A stretch of 64,000 nucleotides of DNA from Hallerella sp963656065 (GCA_963656065.1 CAVKGV010000002.1:1-64000), one strand, 5' to 3'. Counted from the stretch's first letter, positions 1 through 9,085 are shown. The notes: a model not told the origin generated them from the sequence alone. Translations and numbers: made by a program.

Positions 1-416
1 TGAAAACGGACTGCTCCCAATCTATAAACATCAAATCAACACATTTATTCAAAAACACAGATTTTTTTTCGCCAATCTGCCCGAAATTTGAAATTTCACC
101 ATCCGCTTTGGACTTTTTTATGAAACCATCGCCAGCTTTTCGGCAAAAATGTTCTTCTCTCGGTGATTTTCTTTATAGACGACCATAAAAAAAAGACAAT
201 TTTCAAGCACCTAATAAATAAAACGACTATGCCCGGATGCGGATTCCGAAAACACGCCATCCATTTCCTTTTTGGCAGTTAACGCTTTTTCCCAAGCATG
301 TTCTCATCCTCCAACGGGAACATAATATATCGGATGCGGCAAAATTTTTCAAATCTTTGCGGCGAAGCTTTTCCGTCTCTCAGGGCAGAGATTACTTACA
401 AATTAATCAATACAAA
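1..416. other. Left-edge region with no supported gene
   Basis: This AT-rich stretch lies downstream of the minus-strand permease that ends at 417. A 67-codon plus-strand frame at 237-440 has no recognisable ribosome site or family resemblance and overlaps the permease end. On the minus strand one frame is open from about 172 to the left edge, but it has no convincing start, so it could only be an edge fragment of a gene lying further left. I see no tRNA, repeat or hairpin that I would call. Confidence 0.5.
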
Positions 417-1181
417 TTAAAAGATCAAATCTTTGATTAAAAACAAGGCTAGTCCAAGACTCGCAACCGAAATAAATCGTCCGACAAAGACATTTCCTTT
501 TTTGCATTGCAGGCGGCTTCCGAAAATTCCACCCCAAAGCGCACCGGCGGAAACAAAAACAGCAAGACTCCAATCTACTTTTCCCATCCAGATGAGACCT
601 ATCGTGCTGACGAGGAGAAACGATCCGGTCAAGGCATTCTTCAAGGCGTTTATCTGTAAAAGCTCTAGCCCCGTATAACGAGACAGGGCGATAATTTGTA
701 CGAAACCGACTCCGACTTGCACAACACTTCCATAGATGCCGACAAGCGAAAATCCTAAAAAGGCAAGCGGGGAAATTTTTGTCGCGGGTTTAGAAGGCTT
801 ACCCAAAAAATTCCGTTTAACTCGACTCATAATGACGACAAAACAGATGGCGACAGAAAGAACTCCCTGAAAGAACTTGTCATTAATTTTTGCCAAGAAA
901 AACATCCCGATTAACGAGCCGAAAAGCGTCGGCCAAATAAGCATCCTAAAAAACTTGACATTCAGAAGCCCCCGCCGGAACAAATGCACAGCCGAAGCGA
1001 GATCGCCCACCAAAAGCCCCAAACGATTCGTCCCGTTTGCAACCGTCGGCGGTAAACCGCAAAAAATCATCAAAGGCAAGCTGACCGAACTTCCGCCGCC
1101 AGCGACGCTATTGATGGCACTCGTCAATGCTCCTATAAAGAAGAACACTATATAGAGATACCATTCATGCCCAAAAATCAT
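417..1181 (-). CDS. TauE/SafE (TSUP) family membrane permease
   Basis: A 254-residue, very hydrophobic protein with about eight predicted membrane segments, the usual size of the TSUP family. The N-terminal helix and loop contain the Gly-rich family signature NSVAGGGSSVSLPLM (around residues 24-38), followed by the second conserved stretch ANGTNRLG. TSUP proteins export or take up small organosulfur or carboxylate anions in the inner membrane; the substrate cannot be read here. The start codon overlaps the stop of the upstream lipoprotein gene by four bases (ATGA), so translation is probably coupled and the gene is the last of a three-gene unit with a penicillin-binding protein. No function in cell-wall synthesis is implied by that position. 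Confidence 0.85.
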   Translation of the reverse strand: MIFGHEWYLYIVFFFIGALTSAINSVAGGGSSVSLPLMIFCGLPPTVANGTNRLGLLVGDLASAVHLFRRGLLNVKFFRMLIWPTLFGSLIGMFFLAKINDKFFQGVLSVAICFVVIMSRVKRNFLGKPSKPATKISPLAFLGFSLVGIYGSVVQVGVGFVQIIALSRYTGLELLQINALKNALTGSFLLVSTIGLIWMGKVDWSLAVFVSAGALWGGIFGSRLQCKKGNVFVGRFISVASLGLALFLIKDLIF

Positions 1182-2359
1182 TTGGCAAGTTCCCGAGACA
1201 GGAATTCCTTGTTGGAAAGTACGGTCGCCCGTTCCCTGTAATTCGGAGCGAAAACAAGACAGGCGTCAAGTTCCCCGACAGCATCCTTTAACATCTGGGA
1301 TCTATCGGATTTTTTGTTCCGGGACTTGGCAAAGAGCGATGCGGCGCGTTCGCGCTTTTCCGTACAGAACCTGGCGCCGAGAGAATCCAGCTCCCGAACG
1401 GCCTCGCCACGGAGATTGCTCGATTTGAGCTTCTGAAAAATATCCTTTGCCTTGTCCCATTGGGATTCCGCGGAAAGCTTCCGGGCTTCTTCTAGCAAGA
1501 GCCTCGGGTCATGATTTTTCCAATACGATTCCGAAAAAGCCGCCGACTCTGCCCGCATCGATGAAATTTTCACCAGCGATTCCCGCAAACGAAGCGTATC
1601 GGCAAAATCCGGATATCGCAAGAGCAAATCGGCAAGGACTCGTTCGGCATCGTCAAAACCTGCATTTTCAACGGCAACGGCCAACGCAGCGTCCCTGTTT
1701 TTTTTCACTTTTTCAAAAGTCCGGGAATACGCCTGTTGGAGAACAGAATCCACCAAGAACAGAGAAGAATCGTCTAGGGCAAATGTTCGGATAGAATCAG
1801 CAATCGTCCTGATTTCCGAGAAGTCCACACGGCGAGCGTTCGCATTGGCAAGATCTATCAAAAGCCTTTTGAGCGATTCGCCACTTGCCGCCGAGGTTTG
1901 CCGTTCTTTTTCAACAAGCGCTTTTGCCGATTTTAACCATTCTTCCCAAAGAGGATTCAAGACAAAAAACTGTTCGGCGATGGCGAATACGGAGTCTTTC
2001 ATTCCCAAGGCATCGAAAGAATCCGCCCGAGAAAGCGCCTTTCTAGCAATTTGTGAAATTTCGACATACACATCGAAGGGTTCTTCCTTTTTTGTCTGTG
2101 CGCTGTCGTGCGGAAGACTCTCGCACGCCAACGAATCGGGGCGAAGATTTTCGGTCGAATCCGAAACGGTAATTTTTTCAGACGGCGAATTTTTTTCCAC
2201 GTCTTCGTTTTTCAAATCTTTTGATCGGGAAAAATCTTTCGACTGGGAATCTTCAGGTTGCGGGATCGGTTCCGAGACCTGCGGCACGGTAGCTGTCCCG
2301 GCACAGGCGGAGAGAAGCGCCATTCCAAAACCTAAAAGAACGAGTTTGATTTTCGTCAT
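1178..2359 (-). CDS. Lipoprotein with helical repeat-like body
   Basis: 393 residues. The N-terminus is a lipoprotein signal peptide with lipobox LLSAC (Cys19), followed by a Ser/Pro/Glu-rich low-complexity linker to about residue 95. The rest is predicted helical. Segments such as EARKLSAESQWDKAKDIFQK near residues 292-311 resemble tetratricopeptide-type repeats, but I could not assign a family. It starts two bases after the stop of the penicillin-binding protein gene and overlaps the next permease start, so the three genes are likely one transcript. Being a periplasm-facing lipoprotein directly behind a class A PBP, it might act as a PBP activator in the manner of LpoA; that is inference from position and architecture only. 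Confidence 0.75.
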   Translation of the reverse strand: MTKIKLVLLGFGMALLSACAGTATVPQVSEPIPQPEDSQSKDFSRSKDLKNEDVEKNSPSEKITVSDSTENLRPDSLACESLPHDSAQTKKEEPFDVYVEISQIARKALSRADSFDALGMKDSVFAIAEQFFVLNPLWEEWLKSAKALVEKERQTSAASGESLKRLLIDLANANARRVDFSEIRTIADSIRTFALDDSSLFLVDSVLQQAYSRTFEKVKKNRDAALAVAVENAGFDDAERVLADLLLRYPDFADTLRLRESLVKISSMRAESAAFSESYWKNHDPRLLLEEARKLSAESQWDKAKDIFQKLKSSNLRGEAVRELDSLGARFCTEKRERAASLFAKSRNKKSDRSQMLKDAVGELDACLVFAPNYRERATVLSNKEFLSRELAK

Positions 2360-2361
2360 TT

Positions 2362-5300
2362 TTAAAACCCTTCACCCGGTTCGATGGGAACAAAAGCCTT
2401 TTCGCCGAGGAAATCCTCGGGCAGTTCAAAGTCGTCTTTTTCCGGCCTCGGCTCGTTCTGCACAGCCCGACCGGAATCAAGCGGGACACTCGGCATGGAA
2501 AGGGACGTGACAAAGCCTGCGTTCGCCGCGCTTACCGCAGCGGTTTCCATCTGGGTCTGCGGCGTGTATCCCGGGACATCGAGAAGGGGGACGTTTTTTC
2601 CCTTGACGTCTGCGGAATAAACCGGAAGCCCGGTCATCGGATGCACGGGAATTTCCCCGCGTTCGGTCATCAGGCGGAGCGGAATACTTCCAGAAGCGAG
2701 CATCGAAATGTCCAGGAAATCCGCCTTGGAATTTTCCCCGCGGAGCCGGATTACATTTTGCGCAAAATCCGCCCATTGCGGAAGCCCGCCCGAAGAGCCC
2801 GCAATCCGCGTCCGTCCGAATTTCAGCGGTCGATTATCGTCAAAGCCCACATAACTGCCGACAGCCACGGCGGAATCCGCCGCAAAGCCGTTCTTGTCCG
2901 GGACAAATGTCGGAATCGCGCCGAGGAACGCCACGTTCCGATAGTCGTTGGTCGTTCCGGTTTTTCCGAATGTCGGGAACAGAAGCGTCGATTCGCGATT
3001 CGGGGAAGTCATCGTCATATTTTTATACTGGCTGTAAGCGGTGCCATACTGGAAAACGGAATGGAGCATCACAGCTATCTGCTCCGTCAGCGTATCGGAG
3101 AGAATTTTCTTCGCTTCGACCGAGTTTTCAAACAGCAAGCGTCCATCCCTATCGCGGATTTCCTTCACCAGGCACGGTTCGTTCCAATCTCCGTCTGCGC
3201 ACTTGTAAACGTTTCCCGAAAGAAGAGTCTGGTAGGCGACGGTCATCTCGGCAAGCGTCACTTCGTTGACGCCGAGCGGCATGCTGAGAACTTCGCGAAG
3301 CTTTCCGTGGATGCCGATTTCACCGGCAAACTTCGCAAACGCGGCCATCGCCACGGACCGCTTGAAATCAGGCCAATAGCGCAGCTTTTCGACAGTCGTA
3401 TAATCCGAATCCTCGCTCGGAATTTCCATCATGCCGTTGAGCCTCCGGATATCGGACAGTTTCAAATCGGGATAGACCTCGTCGTCGCTCGGAGCCGAAA
3501 CGTTTTCCCCATCGGGCGAGAAAGCTTTCAAGTCGGAAGCCTTGAGAAGCAAAAGGTAGCGCAAGAAGTTGTGGTCGAATTCCGCAAAGTAGGATTTTTC
3601 CAGTTTGCGGAAACGCTTTTTCCCGTTTTCCACATTCCGCCCATAGAACATGTTGCGAACGGAACGCGCCGCAGCCGGACGATTTTCGTAAAGAAGCTTT
3701 TCGTATAAATTCCTCTGGGCGATTGAAAACTCTATTTCGCTTTTCGCCGATTCGTTCAAATAAAGTCCATACTTGTCGCGAAGCCGCTTGCGGTAATCGT
3801 CAGAAGTTTCCTCGTCGCCTTGGAGAAATCCGTTTTCCCGTGCGACATCCGCAAACTCCTCGTCGGAAAGCTTGTCGAGCAGATGATCTAGAAGCCAGAT
3901 GGTCGCGATGTTTTCGGAGCGGACCGCCGCCCAGAGAATGCTGACCGTTTCGCCCTTGTTCTTATGGTCGGGGCGCGGGAAGTAAAAATCGTTTTCGAAC
4001 TGAAACAGGTTGAAATCGTTTTCGAGTTCATCCAGATAATGCCAGCCATATTTTAGGGCAGCCCCAAAGAGTAGAGGCTTCCAGCTCGAACCCAGCTGAC
4101 GCTTCGCCTTGAAAGAGCGGTCATAACCCGAATTGTGAAATCCCGCCTGGCTCGCCACGACCATTCCATTTTGGACGGCGACGAGCGCCCCTTGCAGGAC
4201 CGGTTCCGTTTCGATGGCGCAGGAAACCGCTCCGTTTTCAAGCACGGAATCCTTGACGCTCACCAGCAGGACAGAGCCTTTGGAAAGCCTCGGCGCAAGA
4301 ACAGTCTTTACGTCGGCGTTCATCCGCTTTCCGAGTTCATCGAGGTCCGATTTTCCCACGTGGCCGAGAAGTTGCCCAAAGGAAAGGTAAATGTCCGAGA
4401 GCTTCCCCTTTTCATCCGACTTCACGGAATCCACCGCGCCATACAGGTAGTCTCCGATGCGGGCAAAGGCGGCGCGGTTCGGCAAATCCGACTTGGGAAG
4501 AGCAAATCCGCCGAGCTTGACCTGCAAATCCGAGATGTTGTTCTGGACGGCCCGCTTTGCCGCCGCCTGGTAATCCGCATCGACCGTCGTCACGATGGAA
4601 AGTTGCGCCTTTCGCCAGTCGGAAATGCCGTTCTTTTCAAACAGATCCCGATAAAAATCCGAATCGAACTTTTCCTCTATCCGGGAGAGCTGCGTGGAAA
4701 GCGCAAACCGGAAATTTCCGTGGCGGAATTCAAGAGGCTTTGCGAGCGCGGAATCCATTTCATCTTGCGAAATGTACTTTTCCTCGACCATGCGCCCGAG
4801 AACATATTTCAAGCGTTCTTTTCCGCGTTGAACGGCCCGGTCGCGACGCTCCTGGTTCCTTTGGATAAAAGGATCGTAATTGAACGGTCCCTTGACCGAT
4901 CCCGCGATAAAGGCGCATTCGGCAAGCGAGAGTTCCTTGAGGTCCTTGTTGAAAAAATACTGGGCGGCAATCGCGACGCCTTTTCCCGTTCCCGAGACAT
5001 GGAACTGGTTCAGGTAGAATTCGAGAATCTCTTCCTTGGAAAAATGCTTTTCCATCCGAAGCGCATCGATCAGCTCCTTCCACTTCGCCTTGATGCTGCG
5101 CTCTTCGCGCCCGTAGATATTCTTGACCGTCTGCTGGGTGAGCGTCGAACCGCCCTGGGCAAGCCTTCCCGCCCGGATGTTGTGGAGCATCGCCCGGGAA
5201 AATCCGGTGATATCGAAACCGCCGTGTTCAAAATAGCGGGCATCCTCCGCGGCGACAAGCGCATTCACGATGTTTTCGGGAATTTCACCGTAGGGGACGT

Positions 5301-5529
5301 AAATCCGGTGATTGACATCAAAAAAAGACCCGAGAAGACGTTCCCCGTCCCGGTAATACACGCGGGACTCCCCCGAAAGTTCGGAAAGGATGTATTCGCG
5401 GTTAAAAACCCCGTCCGGGTCCCTCGTCGGCAAGATGCGGAAAACGACGATATATAGCGGAATCAGGCACAAAAGTCCGACAATCAACAGGGCAACGGCA
5501 ATTTTCAGGAGCGTTTTTAAAAATTTCAT
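2362..5529 (-). CDS. Class A penicillin-binding protein (glycosyltransferase/transpeptidase)
   Basis: 1055 residues, larger than typical PBP1 proteins (about 750-900). A single N-terminal membrane anchor (about 8-30) is followed by a GT51 glycosyltransferase domain with EDARYFEHGG (95-104, catalytic Glu), GGSTLTQQ (126-133) and the KEEILEFYLNQ motif (about 165-175). The transpeptidase domain carries SSWK (481-484, nucleophile Ser in SxxK), SEN (538-540) and KTGTT (856-860), so all three penicillin-binding motifs are intact. The distance from SEN to KTG is about 316 residues and contains a charged insertion around 555-715. The protein polymerises and cross-links peptidoglycan in the periplasm. 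It heads a unit with a lipoprotein and a TSUP permease. No clear Shine-Dalgarno sequence precedes the ATG. Confidence 0.93.
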   Translation of the reverse strand: MKFLKTLLKIAVALLIVGLLCLIPLYIVVFRILPTRDPDGVFNREYILSELSGESRVYYRDGERLLGSFFDVNHRIYVPYGEIPENIVNALVAAEDARYFEHGGFDITGFSRAMLHNIRAGRLAQGGSTLTQQTVKNIYGREERSIKAKWKELIDALRMEKHFSKEEILEFYLNQFHVSGTGKGVAIAAQYFFNKDLKELSLAECAFIAGSVKGPFNYDPFIQRNQERRDRAVQRGKERLKYVLGRMVEEKYISQDEMDSALAKPLEFRHGNFRFALSTQLSRIEEKFDSDFYRDLFEKNGISDWRKAQLSIVTTVDADYQAAAKRAVQNNISDLQVKLGGFALPKSDLPNRAAFARIGDYLYGAVDSVKSDEKGKLSDIYLSFGQLLGHVGKSDLDELGKRMNADVKTVLAPRLSKGSVLLVSVKDSVLENGAVSCAIETEPVLQGALVAVQNGMVVASQAGFHNSGYDRSFKAKRQLGSSWKPLLFGAALKYGWHYLDELENDFNLFQFENDFYFPRPDHKNKGETVSILWAAVRSENIATIWLLDHLLDKLSDEEFADVARENGFLQGDEETSDDYRKRLRDKYGLYLNESAKSEIEFSIAQRNLYEKLLYENRPAAARSVRNMFYGRNVENGKKRFRKLEKSYFAEFDHNFLRYLLLLKASDLKAFSPDGENVSAPSDDEVYPDLKLSDIRRLNGMMEIPSEDSDYTTVEKLRYWPDFKRSVAMAAFAKFAGEIGIHGKLREVLSMPLGVNEVTLAEMTVAYQTLLSGNVYKCADGDWNEPCLVKEIRDRDGRLLFENSVEAKKILSDTLTEQIAVMLHSVFQYGTAYSQYKNMTMTSPNRESTLLFPTFGKTGTTNDYRNVAFLGAIPTFVPDKNGFAADSAVAVGSYVGFDDNRPLKFGRTRIAGSSGGLPQWADFAQNVIRLRGENSKADFLDISMLASGSIPLRLMTERGEIPVHPMTGLPVYSADVKGKNVPLLDVPGYTPQTQMETAAVSAANAGFVTSLSMPSVPLDSGRAVQNEPRPEKDDFELPEDFLGEKAFVPIEPGEGF

Positions 5530-5636
5530 AGCGATTTTCGGCGGTTCTGCTGGAATCCTCCAAAACCAATTTCAATTTTCAAGGAGTCCAAATTCCAAAT
5601 AAAAATAACAAAAAGGATTTTTTCCAAAATTTGAAC

Positions 5637-5665
5637 TTGAAAAATTCCCGAAAAATATGTAAACT
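5637..5665 (+). promoter_or_regulatory. Candidate promoter for tRNA-Ser
   Basis: TTGAAA (5637-5642) and TAAACT (5660-5665) are separated by 17 bases and end 17 bases before the mature tRNA 5' end. The -35 is close to consensus and the -10 matches four of six positions. The assignment is by spacing and position only. Confidence 0.35.
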
Positions 5666-5682
5666 TATGGTCCCCCGAATTA

Positions 5683-5769
5683 GGGGAGGTGGCCGAGTGG
5701 CCGAAGGCGCGTCCCTGCTAAGGACGTATAGGGGTAACCCTATCGCGAGTTCGAATCTCGCCCTCCCCG
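5683..5769 (+). tRNA. tRNA-Ser(GCU)
   Basis: A full cloverleaf can be drawn by eye. The acceptor stem GGGGAGG (5683-5689) pairs with CCTCCCC (5762-5768), with G at 5769 as discriminator. The anticodon stem CGTCC/GGACG encloses loop CTGCTAA with anticodon GCT (5717-5719). There is a long variable arm with stem around ATAGGGG/CCCTAT as expected for a class II tRNA, and T arm GCGAG-TTCGAAT-CTCGC. This decodes AGC/AGU serine codons. CCA is not encoded, so it must be added after transcription. It lies alone between two minus-strand genes with its own terminator. Confidence 0.97.
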
Positions 5770-5771
5770 CT

Positions 5772-5812
5772 CTTAAAGGTCTTCGCACAAGCGAAGGCCT
5801 TTAAGCTTTTTA
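5772..5812 (+). terminator. Intrinsic terminator after tRNA-Ser
   Basis: A 15-bp near-perfect inverted repeat (CTTAAAGGTCTTCGC at 5772-5786 with 5791-5805, one G-U pair) has a four-base loop and is followed by a T-rich run. It begins three bases after the tRNA. It could also serve the minus-strand phosphatase ending at 5827, since the upstream side is A-rich. Confidence 0.85.
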
Positions 5813-5826
5813 AAGATGATTTTCCC

Positions 5827-6492
5827 CTAAAACCTGAGCCAGCCGTCGCCAAGAAACGCAACGGGAAGAATCCGCACGGACTTTTTGTCTGCGGAGAACA
5901 GGACCGCGGCGCCGGAAAGAAAATTCAGCCAAAGGCTCGGGCTGAAACGGACATCCGTAAAATGCGAAAGAAAGGGCGCAATCCAGGCATCGTGGGAACA
6001 GAACACGTTCAGATCCGCCGAAGAATTTTCCAGCAAAAATCGAAGCAACTTTTCGGAACCCTCCGCAAGCGGCAAGAATCCCGGGAGCGAACCTTCGCGG
6101 ATAAAACGGCAGACCGCCGGATAAAAGCCTTCTTTCAAATAGCGGTCATAGTCCGCAAAGCCGTTTACGTAAAATTCCCCCAGGCAGTCGAAGCGAGCCA
6201 CTTTTTCCGGATCCGAAAATTCCAAAGCCCCACATCCCTCGGCAAAAAGCGCAGCGGTCTCCCGACAACGAAAAACGGGACTCGAACCGAAAAAGCATGA
6301 ACCGTCGAATCCGAAAAATTCCTTTCCGGCGGCAAGAGCCTGCGAACGCCCGCGGTCGGTCAGCGGGACTTTCGAACCGTAATCCTCGTCTTCCGACGTA
6401 ATGTGGCGACGTTCGGCGTGGCGAATCAAAAGGGTCAGCTTTTCATCCGGTCTTTTTTGCGAGAGAATCTGCGAAGCGGTCAAAAATTTCAC
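5827..6492 (-). CDS. Histidine phosphatase (phosphoglycerate mutase-like) family protein
   Basis: About 221 residues when started at the GTG at 6492. The defining RHA motif occurs as LLIRHAERRH near residues 22-31, and a second conserved His is in CSHDAWIAPF late in the protein, as in the histidine phosphatase superfamily. Members remove phosphate from small molecules, sugars or phosphohistidine; the substrate here is unknown. The open frame extends upstream to 6648, but that extension lies wholly inside the PAP2 phosphatase gene. The GTG at 6492 overlaps the PAP2 stop (GTGA) and has an AGGAA sequence seven bases upstream, so I use it as the start. It is the last gene of a five-gene run. Confidence 0.82.
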   Translation of the reverse strand: MKFLTASQILSQKRPDEKLTLLIRHAERRHITSEDEDYGSKVPLTDRGRSQALAAGKEFFGFDGSCFFGSSPVFRCRETAALFAEGCGALEFSDPEKVARFDCLGEFYVNGFADYDRYLKEGFYPAVCRFIREGSLPGFLPLAEGSEKLLRFLLENSSADLNVFCSHDAWIAPFLSHFTDVRFSPSLWLNFLSGAAVLFSADKKSVRILPVAFLGDGWLRF

Positions 6493-7046
6493 GAAAAGAT
6501 TCCTGAAACAAACGGTGACAGGGCGAATGTCCAAAGCAAACGCCCCAAGGCAAAGCTCGCGATGCCCAAGACAAATCCCCCGACGACATCCGACAGCCAA
6601 TGGACCCCGAAATAGACGCGCAGAAATCCCCACGAAAGCGGAAGGCACATCATCACCAGACCCGCAGCGGGAACCGAAAACAGCACGGTCGTCGCGATCG
6701 CCAAATTGTTCATCGTATGCCCCGACGGGAAGCTGTACTTGTCAAGCGGCGGAACCAGAGCCTTGAATTCCGGGATGGCGTCAAAGGGGCGCTTGCGCTT
6801 CGTGGAAAGTTTCACAATCCAATAAAGCCCGAGCGACACGACGAGAGACGGGAGAACCTGAAGAAGGACAAGCGCGAGAAATTTCGGTCCGTCGGCAACC
6901 AAAATCAGAAGCACGATCAGCGCCCACACGTAACCATCTCCGAGCCTTGTATAAAGCCTCAAAAAACGGTCCGCCCGTGCCGACAACCGATGCGAGTAAA
7001 GATATCGAGAAAAACGTTCGTCCAGGTTGGCAATTTTTTGAAACAT
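6489..7046 (-). CDS. PAP2-family membrane phosphatase
   Basis: 185 residues with several membrane helices. The three PAP2 signature elements are present in order: K79-to-RP87 (KLSTKRKRP), PSGH (107-110) and R143-VYFGVHWLSD with H149 and D153. These form the acid phosphatase active site on the outer face of the inner membrane. Such enzymes dephosphorylate lipid phosphates such as undecaprenyl pyrophosphate or phosphatidic acid, so a role in lipid-carrier recycling is plausible but not shown. It follows rdgB by 12 bases and is followed by a second phosphatase with overlapping codons. Confidence 0.9.
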   Translation of the reverse strand: MFQKIANLDERFSRYLYSHRLSARADRFLRLYTRLGDGYVWALIVLLILVADGPKFLALVLLQVLPSLVVSLGLYWIVKLSTKRKRPFDAIPEFKALVPPLDKYSFPSGHTMNNLAIATTVLFSVPAAGLVMMCLPLSWGFLRVYFGVHWLSDVVGGFVLGIASFALGRLLWTFALSPFVSGIFS

Positions 7047-7058
7047 CGAAGACCGGGC

Positions 7059-7655
7059 CTACAAAAGATTCGCCGCCTTGAGATTTTCAATCGCGCGTCC
7101 GCGATGGCTCAGCGACTGCTTTTCTTCCAGGGACATTTCCGCAAAAGTTTTTTCATGGCCTTCGGGAACAAAAAGCGGGTCATAACCGAAACCTTCCGTC
7201 CCGCGAAACGCTTCGAGAATTCTTCCGCGGCATTCGCCTTCGACATAATGCTCGGAGCCTTTTTCGTCGATGACGCAAAGAGCGGTAACGAAACGCGCCG
7301 AGCGATCTTCTGCGCCTTTCAGTTCACGGAGAAGCTTTTCGTTATTCGCAAGGGAATCCCCGTGCGAACCGGCAAAACGCGCGCTGTGGATTCCGGGGGC
7401 GCCGCCTAAGGCTTTCACCTCTAGGCCCGAATCGTCCGCGATAACCGTCGCCACGATTTTCCGACTTTTCAGATACTTCGCAACGGCAACCGCCTTGATG
7501 CTGGCATTCTCCGCAAAGGTCTTGCCATTTTCATCGACGTCTTCTAAAAATCCGACATCCTTTTGCGTCTTGAATTCGAAATCCGCCTGTTCAAAGGCCT
7601 TGGCAAATTCGCGGACCTTGCCGGAATTTCCCGTTGCAATGACGACTAGCTTCAT
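7059..7655 (-). CDS. rdgB: XTP/dITP pyrophosphatase (RdgB/HAM1 family)
   Basis: 198 residues, the normal family length. The N-terminus VVIATGNSGKVREF carries the T-x-N-x-x-K nucleotide-binding motif. DDSGLEV (around residues 73-79) and SARFAG follow, and the C-terminal region has GFGYDPLF and LSHRGRA. The enzyme hydrolyses non-canonical purine nucleoside triphosphates (dITP, XTP) to the monophosphate and keeps them out of DNA. Its ATG overlaps the stop of the upstream unknown gene (ATGA), indicating translational coupling. Confidence 0.95.
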   Translation of the reverse strand: MKLVVIATGNSGKVREFAKAFEQADFEFKTQKDVGFLEDVDENGKTFAENASIKAVAVAKYLKSRKIVATVIADDSGLEVKALGGAPGIHSARFAGSHGDSLANNEKLLRELKGAEDRSARFVTALCVIDEKGSEHYVEGECRGRILEAFRGTEGFGYDPLFVPEGHEKTFAEMSLEEKQSLSHRGRAIENLKAANLL

Positions 7656-8581
7656 GCGTTTCCTTCGTTTGAACCATCAATGGCGTTCAGCTTCCGCAGA
7701 ATTTCCGGGACCTGTTCAAACCTTTCGTGATACATCGCGCTCACCTTGCGGCACAGAAGTTCGAGGCGGAAACGTTCCTGCGAATCGTTTTCGTTTGACC
7801 GCAACTTGCGAATTGCGCGTCCAATGCTTTCGATGTCCCCAGGATCTTTGTACGGTGCCATAAAGTTCTTGAAGCGTTCGAGGCTCGTCTTGAACTCGTC
7901 CTCGTTTCCCGCCTGATACAGAAGATACGGAACGACCTGGCGCTCGAGAAGTTCCTGCAAGTCACCGACGAAAGTCAGCAGGTTGCCCTTGCCCGGCAAA
8001 AATTCCCCGTTCTCCGACTTGCTCGTGATGAGGCCGTCGGATTCTATCTGCGAAAGAAGCTCGTTTATGTAGGACTGCTCCTCGGCATTTTGCTGTTCGC
8101 GATACTTCGCCTGGTAAAAAATCGGAAGGCTCGTGATGCAAAGGTGCGCCTGGCTCATGCCCGAAAATTCCCCGATGTAATAGATGTCGGCATTTTCGCG
8201 CAGAATATCGTCCTCGTTTTCGTAGAACATAATCTTTGCCGGGACAGGGATGATTTCCATGCTAGAAAGTTCTTCGAGCCGGTTGCGGAACGAATCGACA
8301 TCTACGCCTTCGGGAAGCTCTCCGCCGCTTTCCTTGATGTGCTCAATCAAGTCGTTGATTCCCTTATCAACGGAAGATCCCATTTCGTGCCGCATAAAGC
8401 TTTTGATGTTGCTGTTCTTTTCAAACTCGCCGCGGACAGCCAAGATTCCGTTCCGAATCATCGACGGGAACGGTCCGGGCATCGCATCGGTCTTCATCGC
8501 CGAACGGAGAATCTTCGCATACGCAACCATCCGACCGCAAAGCTTTTCCGGATCGCCTTTCTTTTGTTCAATGCCTAACAT
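7652..8581 (-). CDS. Uncharacterised 309-residue soluble protein
   Basis: I do not recognise this protein. It is predicted to be cytoplasmic, charged and largely helical, without a signal peptide, membrane segment or obvious catalytic motif. The central part contains acidic and Gln/Glu-rich stretches (QNAEEQSYINELLSQIES). It sits 12 bases after a lipoprotein gene and overlaps the rdgB start by four bases, so it is clearly part of that operon. The neighbourhood (RdgB, two phosphatases) hints at a house-keeping role but does not define one. Confidence 0.7.
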   Translation of the reverse strand: MLGIEQKKGDPEKLCGRMVAYAKILRSAMKTDAMPGPFPSMIRNGILAVRGEFEKNSNIKSFMRHEMGSSVDKGINDLIEHIKESGGELPEGVDVDSFRNRLEELSSMEIIPVPAKIMFYENEDDILRENADIYYIGEFSGMSQAHLCITSLPIFYQAKYREQQNAEEQSYINELLSQIESDGLITSKSENGEFLPGKGNLLTFVGDLQELLERQVVPYLLYQAGNEDEFKTSLERFKNFMAPYKDPGDIESIGRAIRKLRSNENDSQERFRLELLCRKVSAMYHERFEQVPEILRKLNAIDGSNEGNA

Positions 8582-8593
8582 AAGCGGATTCCA

Positions 8594-9085
8594 CTAGTAA
8601 AGTTTTTTTGCCGAAATCAGATCGCCGCCACGTTCCCTGAAAAGAACCGCCGTCGATCCCGGATAGGATTTTTCAAAAAAGCCTTGGAGCGTCCCGACAG
8701 CCACATCGGAATCAAAGCCGATTTCATAGCCGACATTATCGGAGAGGACTATTCCGAAATGGAGCGCCCCCGGAACGCGTCGGTTGATATAGGCGGCAAA
8801 CTCTTCGTCGGAATTCACGACATCCGTCGGAGCGCGACCGTCGATATTCATCGGATCCCGCGAACTCACGAGCAGCGGATAGAATTTACCCGAAGCGAGC
8901 TGCGAAGTCGCAAGATAGAGCGTATTGCCCACAAAGATTCCGACCGAATCGTCCTGCACGTAGCGAATTTCCACGTTGAACTCGCAAGACGAAGCCTTTT
9001 CCTTGATTTCCAGAGCGGACGGTCCGCAGGCAAGAAAGAGGCTCGCGGCACACGTGGCCAGAACGGCGGTGAAAATTTTTTTCAT
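8594..9085 (-). CDS. Small lipoprotein of unknown function
   Basis: 163 residues from the ATG at 9085. That ATG is preceded by GGAGAA at good spacing. The frame is open 26 codons further upstream, but that part lacks a signal sequence. The start chosen gives MKKIFTAVLATCAASLFLAC, a classic lipoprotein signal with the lipidated Cys at about residue 20. The mature part is a mixed alpha/beta domain of unrecognised family. It is the first gene of the run ending at 5827, and the promoter must lie in the 171-bp gap shared with cysK. Confidence 0.75.
   Translation of the reverse strand: MKKIFTAVLATCAASLFLACGPSALEIKEKASSCEFNVEIRYVQDDSVGIFVGNTLYLATSQLASGKFYPLLVSSRDPMNIDGRAPTDVVNSDEEFAAYINRRVPGALHFGIVLSDNVGYEIGFDSDVAVGTLQGFFEKSYPGSTAVLFRERGGDLISAKKLY

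Noticed and set aside
237..440. A 67-codon frame near the left edge
   Set aside because: No ribosome site or resemblance, and it overlaps the end of the TSUP permease on the other strand.
4135..5457. A 440-codon plus-strand frame opposite the PBP
   Set aside because: Shadow of the PBP gene.
6493..6648. N-terminal extension of the histidine phosphatase frame
   Set aside because: It lies entirely inside the PAP2 gene, and GTG at 6492 is better placed.
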